Assembly (NCBI GenBank): GCA_965226545.1
Contig: OZ245364.1
Coordinates: 558,001 to 622,000 of the forward strand
From: JAHRAW01 sp965226545
Lineage (GTDB): Bacteria; Pseudomonadota; Gammaproteobacteria; Arenicellales; Poriferihabitantaceae
Direction: 5' to 3'
DNA: 64,000 nucleotides
This document shows, piece after piece, positions 8,868 through 17,183 of this stretch. Under the pieces are notes generated by a model. It searched no databases. It was not told where the DNA came from and saw only the letters and a list, made by a program, of their open reading frames with translations. A program made the translations under genes and the position numbers. Every line of letters begins with the position of its first letter. Within the stretch, counting starts at the first letter, position 1.

Positions 8868-9620
8868 TCATACCGCATCGCCGAGTATGCGCGGCAATTC
8901 GCCGATGTCGTTTATGACCAAGTCGGCGTCGAGCAGGTCGCCCGAGTGCGCGTCGCTCGAGTGCGCCATCGAATGCGTTTTCGACACGCCAATCGCTTGG
9001 GAGACGCCGGCGTCGCGCGCCATTGCAATGTCGAGCGGGCTGTCGCCGACGACTATCACTTGTTCGGCGCGCAAATTGCATGCGCGACAAAACGCGCGCG
9101 CCATGCCGCCGCCGGGTTTAACGCCGAAGCCGCTGTCGGCGCCGCATACAAAATCAATCCGCGCTTCGCATTTTAATGCGCGCAACATTTTGTGCGCATT
9201 GGCTTCACAATCCATCGTCGCCACGCCAAGTTTGCGCGGCGGCGTGCCGGCGTTGCGCAATGCATCCAACAAGCCGGGCAGGTCGTCGACCGTCGGCGCG
9301 TGATGGTTGTCGGGCAAACTAAAAATGGTTTCGATGTCTTCGAGAAGTGCGCCGTCAATCGTCTCGCCAATCGCTTCGCTCCAGCACCGCAAAATTTGTT
9401 GATTGCTTGCGCTAACCAACATCGCCCCGACGCGCCATGATTGCGTCTCGGCAATAAACCCGCCGCGCGCGAGCAATGTCGCGGCATCGGCGCGCGCGCC
9501 AAAATGCGCCTGCAACCGCTTGGCTGCGCGTTGATACGGCGCAAGCCAAGTGCGATTGAAATCCAACAAGGTGCCGTCCTTGTCAAACAAAATACCGCGG
9601 ATGTTTTTCATTGGGTTCAT
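8868..9620 (-). CDS. HAD-superfamily hydrolase, phosphoglycolate phosphatase-like
   Basis: 250 residues. Seen: HAD motif I as FDKDGTLLDF, motif II threonine in GVATMD, motif III lysine in FGVKPGGGM, and motif IV as VVGDSPLDIAMARDAG. An alpha-helical cap lies between motifs I and II, as in the Gph/phosphoglycolate phosphatase subfamily. The exact substrate cannot be read from sequence; note DKDGT rather than the more usual DLDGT. It is the first gene of an operon with msrB and the DUF1223 gene. The second methionine (MKNIRG, four codons in) is an alternative start. Confidence 0.85.
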   Translation of the reverse strand: MNPMKNIRGILFDKDGTLLDFNRTWLAPYQRAAKRLQAHFGARADAATLLARGGFIAETQSWRVGAMLVSASNQQILRCWSEAIGETIDGALLEDIETIFSLPDNHHAPTVDDLPGLLDALRNAGTPPRKLGVATMDCEANAHKMLRALKCEARIDFVCGADSGFGVKPGGGMARAFCRACNLRAEQVIVVGDSPLDIAMARDAGVSQAIGVSKTHSMAHSSDAHSGDLLDADLVINDIGELPRILGDAV

Positions 9621-9678
9621 TTGTTGATGTGATGTTGATGGGTTGATTTGATTTTGTCGAGTTCATCGTGTTGGGTTG

Positions 9679-9762
9679 CACTTTAATTTTATTTAACTTT
9701 AACTTTAACTTTTAACTTTGACTTAACTTTTACTGTTACTTTTATTGTTACTTTAACTTCAA
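9679..9762. repeat. Degenerate TTTAAC/TTTTACT hexamer repeats
   Basis: The spacer between the methyltransferase and the HAD gene is filled with imperfect copies of a 6-bp unit of the type CTTTAA. No gene is seen here. Confidence 0.75.
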
Positions 9763-9814
9763 TACATGCAGTTGCATTAAATGCATCTTAATCGACGGTC
9801 ATCATCATTTGCGA

Positions 9815-10768
9815 TCAATGCCGTTCATGTGCCAACCAACCGCGCGCAAACCGCGCATATTCGGGATTAATTTCGATGCCGAGAAACGGTATGTCCAAGG
9901 AGTTGGCAACCACGCATTCGGAACCGGAGCCGGCGAATGGGATGAGCAATCTGCCGCGTTCCGCAATGCGCGATTGGATTAATCGTTGGGTTAATGCCAT
10001 CGGTTTTTGCGTGGGATGTTTTAATACATCATGCCCGGCGTGGTTGGGCAATTCACTCGGCGGCATAACTGCGCCGCCGCAATCGCGGCAGGCAAACCAA
10101 CGTTCCGCGCGTCCGGCGCCGCCGGCGAGCGCCGGGATGGCAATGACATCGCGCGGCAAGGCGCCGCCGTTGTCGTTGTATTGGGTGGTTTTGCCGTGTC
10201 GACTGTAACGTCCGTTGGTTGCGCGGCGTTCGCGACCGATGCAATTCTTAAAATGCGGCGTGTACGGTTCGCGGATTTGTTCCAACTGCAATGCCGGGCG
10301 TTTGTTGCCGGGCTGCCACAAACACAAAATGCTCTCATGCGCGCGCTGCCAAAATTTCGACGACGGCACCGCCTTGTTGGTGTAATGCCAAGCCAGCCAA
10401 CGTTGTTCATCCATCGGATACCGCACCGCAATGTGCGCCAACACTTCGGCAAAACCGTAAACATAAATCAACCCGTCGTTCGCCAACAGGCGAAAGCATT
10501 GCGCAATCCACTGTTCGCACCAATCAACATATTGGTCGAGCGGCATGTTGTCATGGTTGTTGCCGAAATCTTTGCCGATGTTATACGGCGGGTCGGCGAT
10601 TACGACATCGAATTTAACATCAGCCGATTGTTTGGCAAGCGTCGCCAACACATCGCCGGTGATGATGCGCGATTGAAACCGCACCGTGCGTCGCGCGCCG
10701 GTGCGCGGTTTGGCGGGCGGTGCTTTTTGCGGTGGTTGGCGGGTTGGCTTTTGTATTTGTTTTTGCAT
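9815..10768 (-). CDS. Orphan beta-class DNA methyltransferase (N6-adenine or N4-cytosine)
   Basis: 317 residues. Seen in beta-class order: catalytic motif IV DPPYNIG at about 59-65, a central target-recognition region with a CRDCGG zinc-ribbon-like segment, HPTQKP, and the AdoMet-binding FAGSGSECVVA near the C-terminus, followed by GIEINPEYARFARG. DPPY favours adenine methylation, but this is not decisive. No restriction gene is adjacent, so the enzyme may be a solitary regulatory methyltransferase or the survivor of a lost system. The frame also contains a TTG four codons upstream; I prefer the ATG at 10768. The spacer to the downstream HAD gene is repetitive. Confidence 0.9.
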   Translation of the reverse strand: MQKQIQKPTRQPPQKAPPAKPRTGARRTVRFQSRIITGDVLATLAKQSADVKFDVVIADPPYNIGKDFGNNHDNMPLDQYVDWCEQWIAQCFRLLANDGLIYVYGFAEVLAHIAVRYPMDEQRWLAWHYTNKAVPSSKFWQRAHESILCLWQPGNKRPALQLEQIREPYTPHFKNCIGRERRATNGRYSRHGKTTQYNDNGGALPRDVIAIPALAGGAGRAERWFACRDCGGAVMPPSELPNHAGHDVLKHPTQKPMALTQRLIQSRIAERGRLLIPFAGSGSECVVANSLDIPFLGIEINPEYARFARGWLAHERH

Positions 10769-10797
10769 TGACTTGTGCAAAGTGTAAACACGCTTTG

Positions 10798-11709
10798 TTA
10801 AGTTACTTTACCACGCACTATCAGAATCCCGGCGGTGGCGATGATGGCGATGCCTATGGCGTCCAAATAAGTTGGCGTCTCGGACAAAATCAACCAACCC
10901 CAAAACAATGCCGACAACAAAAATGAATAATCAAAAGTCGCAATGATCGGCGACGGTGCGTTTTGATAGGCAAATATTTGCGCAACGATGCTAATTAAAA
11001 ATGCCGCGGCAATCACAACAATAAATCCCCACTGCAATGCGGTTAACCATTCCCAGCCGCCAAAATAAAAATGGTTGTCGGCGGCAAATTCCGGTTGCCA
11101 TAATTGCATAACGATTAAACCGATTGCGCCGACGATGACATACCAGACACTTTGCCAAAGCGAAACCACTTTGGAATTTTCGCGCGTAAGTTTGGCGCGG
11201 GTTATTAACATGGTTATCGCGTAAAAAACGGCTGACGCCACCCCGAACAATGCAAACCAATTAAAATTATTTGGCGTCGGTCGCACGATAAACAACATCC
11301 CAACCATCGCCAATGCAATCGCCAAGCAATTTTTACCGTTAACTTTATCACCGCCAAAAATCGGCGCAAGCAACAAAACAAACACCGGGAAAGTAAAAAG
11401 CAAAGCGGTGAGCAACGCAATTTTCACTTGCGGCAAAGCGATATAGAAAAATGTGGCGGTTATGATATACCCCCAACTTCGCGTTGTCACCCAGAAAAAT
11501 GACCGAGGCATCAGCGAAATTGTGTCGGCGACCGCGCACAGCAACAAAAAGAAAGCGCCCGCCCCCAATAGCGACCGCAAGAAAAAGAGTTGCCACAGCG
11601 AGATTTCATCGCTAATAAACTTTGCCAAGGAATCGTTAAACGCCACTGCAAACCCGCTCAACATCACCGCGCCAATCGCTAACTTAACTTTGTTGGTTGC
11701 ATTTGGCAT
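10798..11709 (-). CDS. EamA/DMT-family membrane transporter
   Basis: 303 residues, inner-membrane protein with about ten hydrophobic helices in two repeated halves, the architecture of the drug/metabolite transporter (EamA) family. Seen: the conserved start of the first half (GAVMLSGFAVAFNDSLAKF), the LFFLRSLLGAG segment of helix 2, and in the second half FLISIVAQIFAYQNAPSPI followed by a final GIAIIATAGILIVRG helix. Members export metabolites or amino acids; the substrate cannot be inferred. It ends 30 bp before the orphan methyltransferase. Confidence 0.9.
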   Translation of the reverse strand: MPNATNKVKLAIGAVMLSGFAVAFNDSLAKFISDEISLWQLFFLRSLLGAGAFFLLLCAVADTISLMPRSFFWVTTRSWGYIITATFFYIALPQVKIALLTALLFTFPVFVLLLAPIFGGDKVNGKNCLAIALAMVGMLFIVRPTPNNFNWFALFGVASAVFYAITMLITRAKLTRENSKVVSLWQSVWYVIVGAIGLIVMQLWQPEFAADNHFYFGGWEWLTALQWGFIVVIAAAFLISIVAQIFAYQNAPSPIIATFDYSFLLSALFWGWLILSETPTYLDAIGIAIIATAGILIVRGKVT

Positions 11710-11839
11710 TTCGATTCTCGGTTATTAAAAAGTTGTTTGGCGTTTCGTTTTACGCCATTTATGGAATTATTCCGGCGTACATCAGCCATGTTTACAAAGG
11801 CGGTCGCGCGCCGTTTCGATATGCAGAACAAGCCGACAT

Positions 11840-13141
11840 TCACTGACGCGGGTCGCGCGAATCGATGCGGGGTTCGGTTTGATGTTGGATTTGATTCGAA
11901 TTCTGATTCGAATTCGGAGTTTGATTTTGATGCGCAATTTGCGATTCGCCTTCGGCGCGCGCGGTGATGCGGTGTTTGCGTTGTGCGCGGCGGTTATCCC
12001 ACCAATAAATCATTCCGCCGATTAACAGGCCCCAAAACACGCCGCCGATGTCGTACACGGTGAAATTGGTGGCGGTGATTATGAAGGTGATTAACGCCGC
12101 TTCGCGTCCGGTGCGCGCGGTTAAGAAGGATTGCATCGCCGCGGCCAAGGCGCCGAGCAACGCCAATGCGGCGACTGTGGCGATTAATAATTGCGGCGAA
12201 CGGCTGATGAATGCAACCACCGCGCCCGCGCTTAAGCCGAACGCAACATAGGCCGCGCCGCTTGCGACTGCGGCCCAATAACGGCGTTTGGCGTCGGCGT
12301 GGGCGTCTTCGCCGGCGCACATTGCCGCGGTAATCGCCGCGAGGTTGACCGCATGCGCGCCAAACGGCGCGGCCAGTAAACCGAATGCGCCGCACCAGCC
12401 AAACAGCGCGCCGGCATTGGGGCGATAGCCCAAGCCGCGCAACACGGCGATGCCGGTGATGTTTTGCCCGGCCATCGTGATGATGAACAGCGGCAGGGCG
12501 ATGCCAATCGTCGCCGCGATGGTGAATTGCGGAACGATTGGCGTCGGTTGCGTCCACAACAACGCGGTATCGAGCGGCGCGACCGGCAGGTGAAAATGTA
12601 TCAACGCCGCGACCGCCAACACCGCGGCCGGCGCAGCCATCGCGCGCCACAATCGCGACACCACCAGCCACACCAACACCACCGGCAACGTCAGGTGCGG
12701 CGCGTTAATCATCGCGTCAATCGGCGCAAGGCACAGCGGAAACAACACCCCGGCCAACATCGCCGCAGCCAACGGAGTCGGGATGGCTTCGAGTGCGCGG
12801 CGCAACGGGCGAATCCACGCGCAACCGATGAACAACAATGCCGCGATGATGAATGCGCCAACCGCCTCGTTGAAGCCGCCGGCGGTCGGCGCCAAGGTCG
12901 CCAAAAACGCCGCGCCCGGCGTCGACCACGCGATGCTTATCGGCATCTTGGTTTTGAGGCTGACAAAAATCCCGCACAAGCCCATCGCAATGGTCACCGC
13001 CGCCAACCCGGTCGCCGCCTGCGCCGGCGTTGCGCCGACGCCAATCAGCCCCTGCAAAACAATCGCAAACGAACCGGCAAACCCGACAAATGCCGCGGCA
13101 AAACCGGCGCCCAAGGCTTGCAGGGAGATGTCTTTGAACAT
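11840..13141 (-). CDS. BenE-family transporter (benzoate/proton symporter type)
   Basis: 433 residues with about twelve hydrophobic helices. Seen: the family signatures SIAWSTPGAAFLA near residue 70 and the AGQNITGIAVLRGLGY block near residue 225, followed by FGAHAVNLAAITAAMCAGEDAH. BenE proteins are described as benzoate/H+ symporters, but no aromatic catabolic genes are visible nearby, so the substrate remains open. The last 45 residues are a polar tail rich in N and Q encoded by a GATTCGAATTC-like repeat, which probably adds nothing to transport. The gene is divergent from the Ldh-type dehydrogenase across a 503-bp spacer. Confidence 0.9.
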   Translation of the reverse strand: MFKDISLQALGAGFAAAFVGFAGSFAIVLQGLIGVGATPAQAATGLAAVTIAMGLCGIFVSLKTKMPISIAWSTPGAAFLATLAPTAGGFNEAVGAFIIAALLFIGCAWIRPLRRALEAIPTPLAAAMLAGVLFPLCLAPIDAMINAPHLTLPVVLVWLVVSRLWRAMAAPAAVLAVAALIHFHLPVAPLDTALLWTQPTPIVPQFTIAATIGIALPLFIITMAGQNITGIAVLRGLGYRPNAGALFGWCGAFGLLAAPFGAHAVNLAAITAAMCAGEDAHADAKRRYWAAVASGAAYVAFGLSAGAVVAFISRSPQLLIATVAALALLGALAAAMQSFLTARTGREAALITFIITATNFTVYDIGGVFWGLLIGGMIYWWDNRRAQRKHRITARAEGESQIAHQNQTPNSNQNSNQIQHQTEPRIDSRDPRQ

Positions 13142-13644
13142 TGCGGGTGGGGGCGAGGGTGGGTTAAATGGAACGGTGAATTGGAAGTGGCTGTTAAAGT
13201 AAATTGCCGAGCGGAATATTAAACGAGAAAATAGTCAATCAAAATGTTAACGCAAAATGTTAAGTCGAAGTATTAAATCAAAAAGTGTTAACTTAAAAAG
13301 TAACGATTGCGTCGATAATGTTAACCGCAAACGCGCATCGATTGCAGTCGCACATTCGCGCATTCGCCGTCGGCATATTGTTATGCGGTTTGTCCGGCAA
13401 TGCAAGCATTGGATTGGGCGTCGGCGACGATGACGGCGGCGACACGGTCGTTGGTCGACTCGTTAATTAATGTCACTATACTATCGCCATCAATACTATC
13501 GACATCATCATTATATCGACGGCACAGGCGGCACATATTAACGGTCACATTATAATGTCAGTTGGTAAAATCACCGCACACCTCGTTACCCTTAACCGCG
13601 ACACTTAACACGACACTTACCACGCCCACTTATCGGACAACACA
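13142..13644. other. 503-bp spacer between divergent benE and Ldh genes
   Basis: AT-rich and repetitive near benE (copies of a TGTTAA-like unit at about 13230-13312). It holds one possible 50-codon gene (13318-13470) and, at 13548-13559, a perfect 12-bp palindrome ACATTATAATGT that contains TATAAT; no good -35 box is at the right distance. Nothing else is recognised. Confidence 0.5.
13318..13470 (+). CDS. Possible small secreted peptide, 50 residues
   Basis: An ATG frame of 50 codons with a basic N-terminal part (HRLQSHIR), a short hydrophobic stretch (AFAVGILLCGLSGNA) and an acidic glycine-rich end (GVGDDDGGDTVVG). This looks like a short signal sequence followed by a small exported peptide. 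No ribosome binding site is evident and I do not recognise a family. Support rests on the plausible leader and on GC-rich, codon-like DNA inside an otherwise AT-rich spacer. It could equally be chance. Confidence 0.3.
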   Translation: MLTANAHRLQSHIRAFAVGILLCGLSGNASIGLGVGDDDGGDTVVGRLVN

Positions 13645-14655
13645 ATGAGCACCGTCGAACTTTCGCTGCAGGATATTTACGCGCTGGCGCATCGATGCTT
13701 GTCTGCGCACGGTTGCGACGCCGACAACGCCGACGCCGTGGCGCGCACGGTCACCGACGCCGAGCGCGACGGTTCGGTGTCGCACGGTTTGTTTCGCATC
13801 CCCGGCTATGTAGCATCATTGAAAAGCGGCAAGGTGAACGGTTGCGCCGCGCCGCGCGTCGAAACATTGCGCAGTGCAACATTGCGCGTTGACGGCGACA
13901 ACGGTTTTGCACCGCTTGCGCATGCGCGCGCCATCGATCCGCTCAGCGAAGCCGCGCATGAATTCGGCGTTGCGATGTTGGCGGTGGTGCGCGTGCATCA
14001 TTTCGCGGCGTTGTGGCATGAAACCGAAGCATTGGCGGCGCGCGGTTTGGCGGCGTTGGCTTGCACCGCGTATAAACCGGCGGTTGCGCCGTTTGGCGCG
14101 CGCAAGGCGTTGTTCGGCACCAACCCGTTGGCGTTTTCCTGGCCGCGCGGCGACCAAGCGCCGATGACTTTCGATATGGCGACTGCATCGATGGCAATGG
14201 GCGAAGTGCAAATCGCCGCGCGCGACGGCAAGCCAGTGCCGCCCGGCACCGGGCTCGACGCCGAAGGCGTTGCCACCACCGACCCGGCGCAAATCGCAAA
14301 AGGCGGCGTGTTGTTGCCGTTTGGCGGACATAAAGGCTCGGCGATTGCGTTGATGATTGAATTGTTGGCGGCGGGGTTAATCGGCGAACGATTCAGTTTC
14401 GAAGCCGCCGAAGCCGACAACAACGACGGCGGCCCGCCGCGCGGCGGTGAATTTATTTTGGCGTTGTCGCCGGCCATCATCGGCGGCGACGATTGGGCAG
14501 CACACGCCGAACAATTATTTTCGCGCTACAACGAATTACCAGGCGCGCGTCTGCCCGGCGCACGTCGTCACGCCAATCGCGAAAACCCGGATGCGCGCGC
14601 GGTCAATGCGGCGTTGGTCGAAAAAATACGCGGGTTGTGCGACAAGGCGGATTAA
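13645..14655 (+). CDS. Ldh-family (malate/L-lactate/delta1-piperideine-2-carboxylate) NAD(P)H oxidoreductase
   Basis: 336 residues, the LDH2/MDH2 fold that is unrelated to classical lactate dehydrogenase. Seen: the SVSHGLFRIPGYV block at about 44-56 with the catalytic histidine, VHHFAALWHE, the FGTNPLAFSWP segment, the FDMATASMAMGEV cofactor-site block, GVLLPFGGHKGSAIALMIELL, and a C-terminal glycine-rich part. The family includes malate, L-lactate, ureidoglycolate and cyclic imino-acid reductases; the sequence does not settle which. An SDR gene follows 147 bp downstream on the same strand, so a shared catabolic role is possible. Confidence 0.85.
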   Translation: MSTVELSLQDIYALAHRCLSAHGCDADNADAVARTVTDAERDGSVSHGLFRIPGYVASLKSGKVNGCAAPRVETLRSATLRVDGDNGFAPLAHARAIDPLSEAAHEFGVAMLAVVRVHHFAALWHETEALAARGLAALACTAYKPAVAPFGARKALFGTNPLAFSWPRGDQAPMTFDMATASMAMGEVQIAARDGKPVPPGTGLDAEGVATTDPAQIAKGGVLLPFGGHKGSAIALMIELLAAGLIGERFSFEAAEADNNDGGPPRGGEFILALSPAIIGGDDWAAHAEQLFSRYNELPGARLPGARRHANRENPDARAVNAALVEKIRGLCDKAD

Positions 14656-14802
14656 TTGTGCGAGTGGATAATGCAGGTCGATGATGCAAGTGCACAGTGC
14701 AAGTTAATAATGCAAGTTAACAATTTACAAGTTGGCAAGTTAACTTAACAATGTTAATTAACAGTGCAACTTAACAACACGACTTAACAATTTAAATCAA
14801 CA
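14656..14802. repeat. Degenerate CAAGTTAACAA-type repeats
   Basis: The whole spacer between the Ldh and SDR genes consists of imperfect copies of an 11-13 bp unit resembling GCAAGTTAACAA. No promoter hexamers stand out against this background. Confidence 0.75.
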
Positions 14803-15618
14803 ATGAAAATTAAAGACAACATTGCAATCGTCACCGGCGCGGCAAGCGGCATTGGGTTGAGCGTTGCAAAACGATTGGCGCGCGGCGGTGCGCGCAAAAT
14901 TGCGATGGTCGACCAATCGGCGGAGTGCGAACAAAGTGCGCAAGCGTTAAACCGCGAACTCGATTCACAAGTCGCGCGCGCCTTTGTCGGCGATGTGTGT
15001 GCGGCGGCGTTTCGCGATGAAGTGTTCGATGCGATGCAACAACAAGGCGATGTTGTGCGCATCTGCGTGCCGGCGGCCGGCATATTGCGCGACGGGCTGG
15101 CGGTCAAACTCAATCGCGAAACTTCGCGCGCGCAGTTGTACGATGAACAACTGTTTCGCCAAGTGCTGGATGTTAATTTAATTCATCCGGTGTATTGGGC
15201 GATGAAAACGCTCGCGCAAATCGCCGAGATGCGCGCAACCTTTGGTGCAAAAAAATGGCAAGCAAATGAATCGATTCAAGGCGCAATCATTTTCATCGGC
15301 TCAGTGTCATCACGCGGCAACCGCGGACAAGTGTCCTATTCCGCCGCCAAATCGGCCCTCGCCGCCGTCGCCAAAACCTTAAACTTGGAAGGCGCACATC
15401 ACGGCGTACAAACCAAAATCATCCACCCGGGAATGGTCGACACCCCAATGCTGGACACAATGCCAGAAGGCCATCTCGAATCCCACTTCCTGCCGCAACT
15501 GCCGATAGGGCGGTTAATCACTCCTGCGGAAATCGCCGAGACGGTGGCGGTTTTGATTGAGAACCCGGCGATTTCGGGGCCGGTGTGGGTGGATGGGGGG
15601 TTGGCGCCGATGGCTTGA
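14803..15618 (+). CDS. Short-chain dehydrogenase/reductase
   Basis: 271 residues, classical SDR. Seen: the nucleotide-binding TGAASGIG motif at about 11-18, VDQS after strand 2 (an acidic residue that favours NAD(H)), an SVSS serine followed by the catalytic YSAAK, then HPGMVDTPM and a C-terminal GPVWVDGG typical of FabG-like enzymes. The usual NNAG motif is replaced by PAAGI. A segment around residues 95-145 is longer than in FabG. Substrate unknown; the neighbouring Ldh-type gene suggests a joint oxidation/reduction step. Confidence 0.9.
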   Translation: MKIKDNIAIVTGAASGIGLSVAKRLARGGARKIAMVDQSAECEQSAQALNRELDSQVARAFVGDVCAAAFRDEVFDAMQQQGDVVRICVPAAGILRDGLAVKLNRETSRAQLYDEQLFRQVLDVNLIHPVYWAMKTLAQIAEMRATFGAKKWQANESIQGAIIFIGSVSSRGNRGQVSYSAAKSALAAVAKTLNLEGAHHGVQTKIIHPGMVDTPMLDTMPEGHLESHFLPQLPIGRLITPAEIAETVAVLIENPAISGPVWVDGGLAPMA

Positions 15619-15737
15619 AATATGGGATTTTTGAGAGATTGACTTCTAATTTTTGATGAAAATGAATAGTTTGATTTTTTTGTTAGTTTTGATTATAATT
15701 TCGCTTCCTTTCCAACCAATCCAATTTGGTATTGATT

Positions 15738-16148
15738 ATGACTCCTTCAATTCAAGTTTCAAAAACGTTGTACGGGCGTCTTGGCAAACATTCGGTTGGG
15801 TTTGAAACCCCCGCCGATGTCGTCGCCAAAATGGTGGATTTTTACGAACAGGGGAACGGCATTGTGTCGAGTGCATCTCCTGAGCCTGACAACCCCACCG
15901 ACCTTGAGTTTGTTTATCTTCCGGTCAATGACGTCAATCACTTTAAGTATCTGTTGCTTGACCATAAGCGCGCCTATGTCAAACTGTACAAGACGGACGG
16001 CACAAGTGAACTCCATACTTGGCATGCGGAACGGTTTACCGTCACATCCAGTGTGGAAGGCAACTTGCGAAGCGGTTATGTAAGGCATTGGCGGGCAAAA
16101 GGCATCTTTAAAGTGGAGTTGTCAGTAAACAAAGACGACTTGCGCTAA
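15738..16148 (+). CDS. Hypothetical protein, 136 residues
   Basis: I do not recognise this family. The protein is soluble, without signal peptide or membrane helices, mixed alpha/beta in character, with an N-terminal segment QVSKTLYGRLGKHSVGFETP, a helix (ADVVAKMVDFYEQGN) and a later KLYKTDGTSELHTWHAERF stretch. ATG at 15738 was preferred over the TTG four codons upstream. Codon use is less CGCG-rich than in neighbouring genes and the upstream spacer is AT-rich, which may mean recent acquisition. It is followed by a hairpin at 16164-16186. Confidence 0.7.
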   Translation: MTPSIQVSKTLYGRLGKHSVGFETPADVVAKMVDFYEQGNGIVSSASPEPDNPTDLEFVYLPVNDVNHFKYLLLDHKRAYVKLYKTDGTSELHTWHAERFTVTSSVEGNLRSGYVRHWRAKGIFKVELSVNKDDLR

Positions 16149-16163
16149 TTTGCCGACGGGAAT

Positions 16164-16186
16164 GGCGGGTCGCTTATGCGCCCGCC
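16164..16186 (+). terminator. Possible terminator hairpin after the 136-residue gene
   Basis: GGCGGG pairs with CCCGCC and CGC with GCG around a TTAT loop, with one bulged T. No T-run follows, so terminator function is uncertain. Confidence 0.35.
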
Positions 16187-16330
16187 GGACCTGTTATTGG
16201 TTAAATTGCAACGATGCCAACTCGCGCACGGTTGCCGTGCTAAAATTTAAAAACTCACTTATTTGATTGGTGCGCAGTTGATGCGTATAGTTACGCGGCA
16301 TTGTCCAACACATCATTGAAAACCAATCGC

Positions 16331-16738
16331 ATGTCGTACATTGAAAAAACCTTAGCCAACGACGAATCGGTGGCTGCCGAATTTAACTTCCACTGGATTG
16401 AATGGTTGTGGTTCGCATTTTGGATTCTACTTGCCATCCCGACGCTCGGCGTCACCCTGTTGTTTGCAATCTACGCATACCTGCGCATCAAATGCACGGA
16501 ACAAGCGGTTACCAACCACCGCGTCGTTTTTAAAAAAGGCATCATCAGCCGACACACCGAAGAGATGCGCCTCAAATCCGTCGAAACGGTCGAAGTCCGT
16601 CAAAGCGTATTCGGTCGGGTTTTGGGCTACGGCAACATCAAAGTCACGGGGCGCGGAGTGAGCGACGTTATTCTTAAACACTTGCGTCAACCGTTGGAAG
16701 CCAAGCGGGCGATTGAAAATGCATTGCAGCAAGGGTAG
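16331..16738 (+). CDS. PH-domain membrane protein (bacterial PH-2/YdbT type)
   Basis: 135 residues. Two closely spaced hydrophobic helices at about 23-58 (IEWLWFAFWILLAIPTLGV then LLFAIYAYLRI) are followed by a bacterial pleckstrin-like domain with the family pattern TNHRVVFKKGIISRHTEEMRLKSVETVEVRQS and GYGNIKVTGRG. This is the organisation of YdbS/YdbT-like DUF304 proteins, whose role is poorly known. The ATG at 16331 is preferred to an upstream TTG. phhB follows after 70 bp. Confidence 0.8.
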   Translation: MSYIEKTLANDESVAAEFNFHWIEWLWFAFWILLAIPTLGVTLLFAIYAYLRIKCTEQAVTNHRVVFKKGIISRHTEEMRLKSVETVEVRQSVFGRVLGYGNIKVTGRGVSDVILKHLRQPLEAKRAIENALQQG

Positions 16739-16808
16739 AGGTTGGTATTTCTCTCGGACGCACTTTCAGCACTTAACGTATGCACTCTCCACAATTTTGT
16801 AGATAACC

Positions 16809-17126
16809 ATGCCCAACCAAAAATTCACCGCCGATGAAATCACCCAATCGCTTGCGCAATTAAACGACAGCGCACTCGCGCCGTGGCAACTTGTCGACGA
16901 CAAACTGCAAAAGATTTATGTGTTCGCCGATTTTGTGCAGGCGTTTGGGTTTATGACGATGGCGGCGGTGGTTGCCGAGCGGATGAATCATCATCCGGAT
17001 TGGGGGAATGTATACAAAACCGTGCGGGTTGAATTGACCACGCATGAACTTGGCGGGATTTCGGCGTTGGATTTTTTATTGGCGGCGGAGATGGACAAAT
17101 TGGCGGCGGTTTTTTTGCGCGATTGA
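16809..17126 (+). CDS. phhB: Pterin-4a-carbinolamine dehydratase
   Basis: 105 residues, full length for the family. The signature is clear: AERMNHHPDW, then YKTVRVELTTHELGGISALDF, giving the two conserved histidines, the tryptophan and the second histidine of the active site. The enzyme recycles 4a-hydroxytetrahydrobiopterin produced by phenylalanine hydroxylase, but no phhA is seen here, and solitary copies are common and may serve in folate or molybdopterin chemistry. Its TGA stop is in the same frame as the AddB-like gene that follows 57 bp later. Confidence 0.9.
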   Translation: MPNQKFTADEITQSLAQLNDSALAPWQLVDDKLQKIYVFADFVQAFGFMTMAAVVAERMNHHPDWGNVYKTVRVELTTHELGGISALDFLLAAEMDKLAAVFLRD

Positions 17127-17183
17127 CGCGCCCGAAATCTCATTAACCCGACCCTCTTCGACAAACTGCAAAACGGCGCCTGC

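Noticed and set aside
13548..13559. 12-bp palindrome ACATTATAATGT as an operator for the Ldh gene
   Set aside because: It is short, AT-rich and single, so it could occur by chance. It is only noted in the spacer entry.
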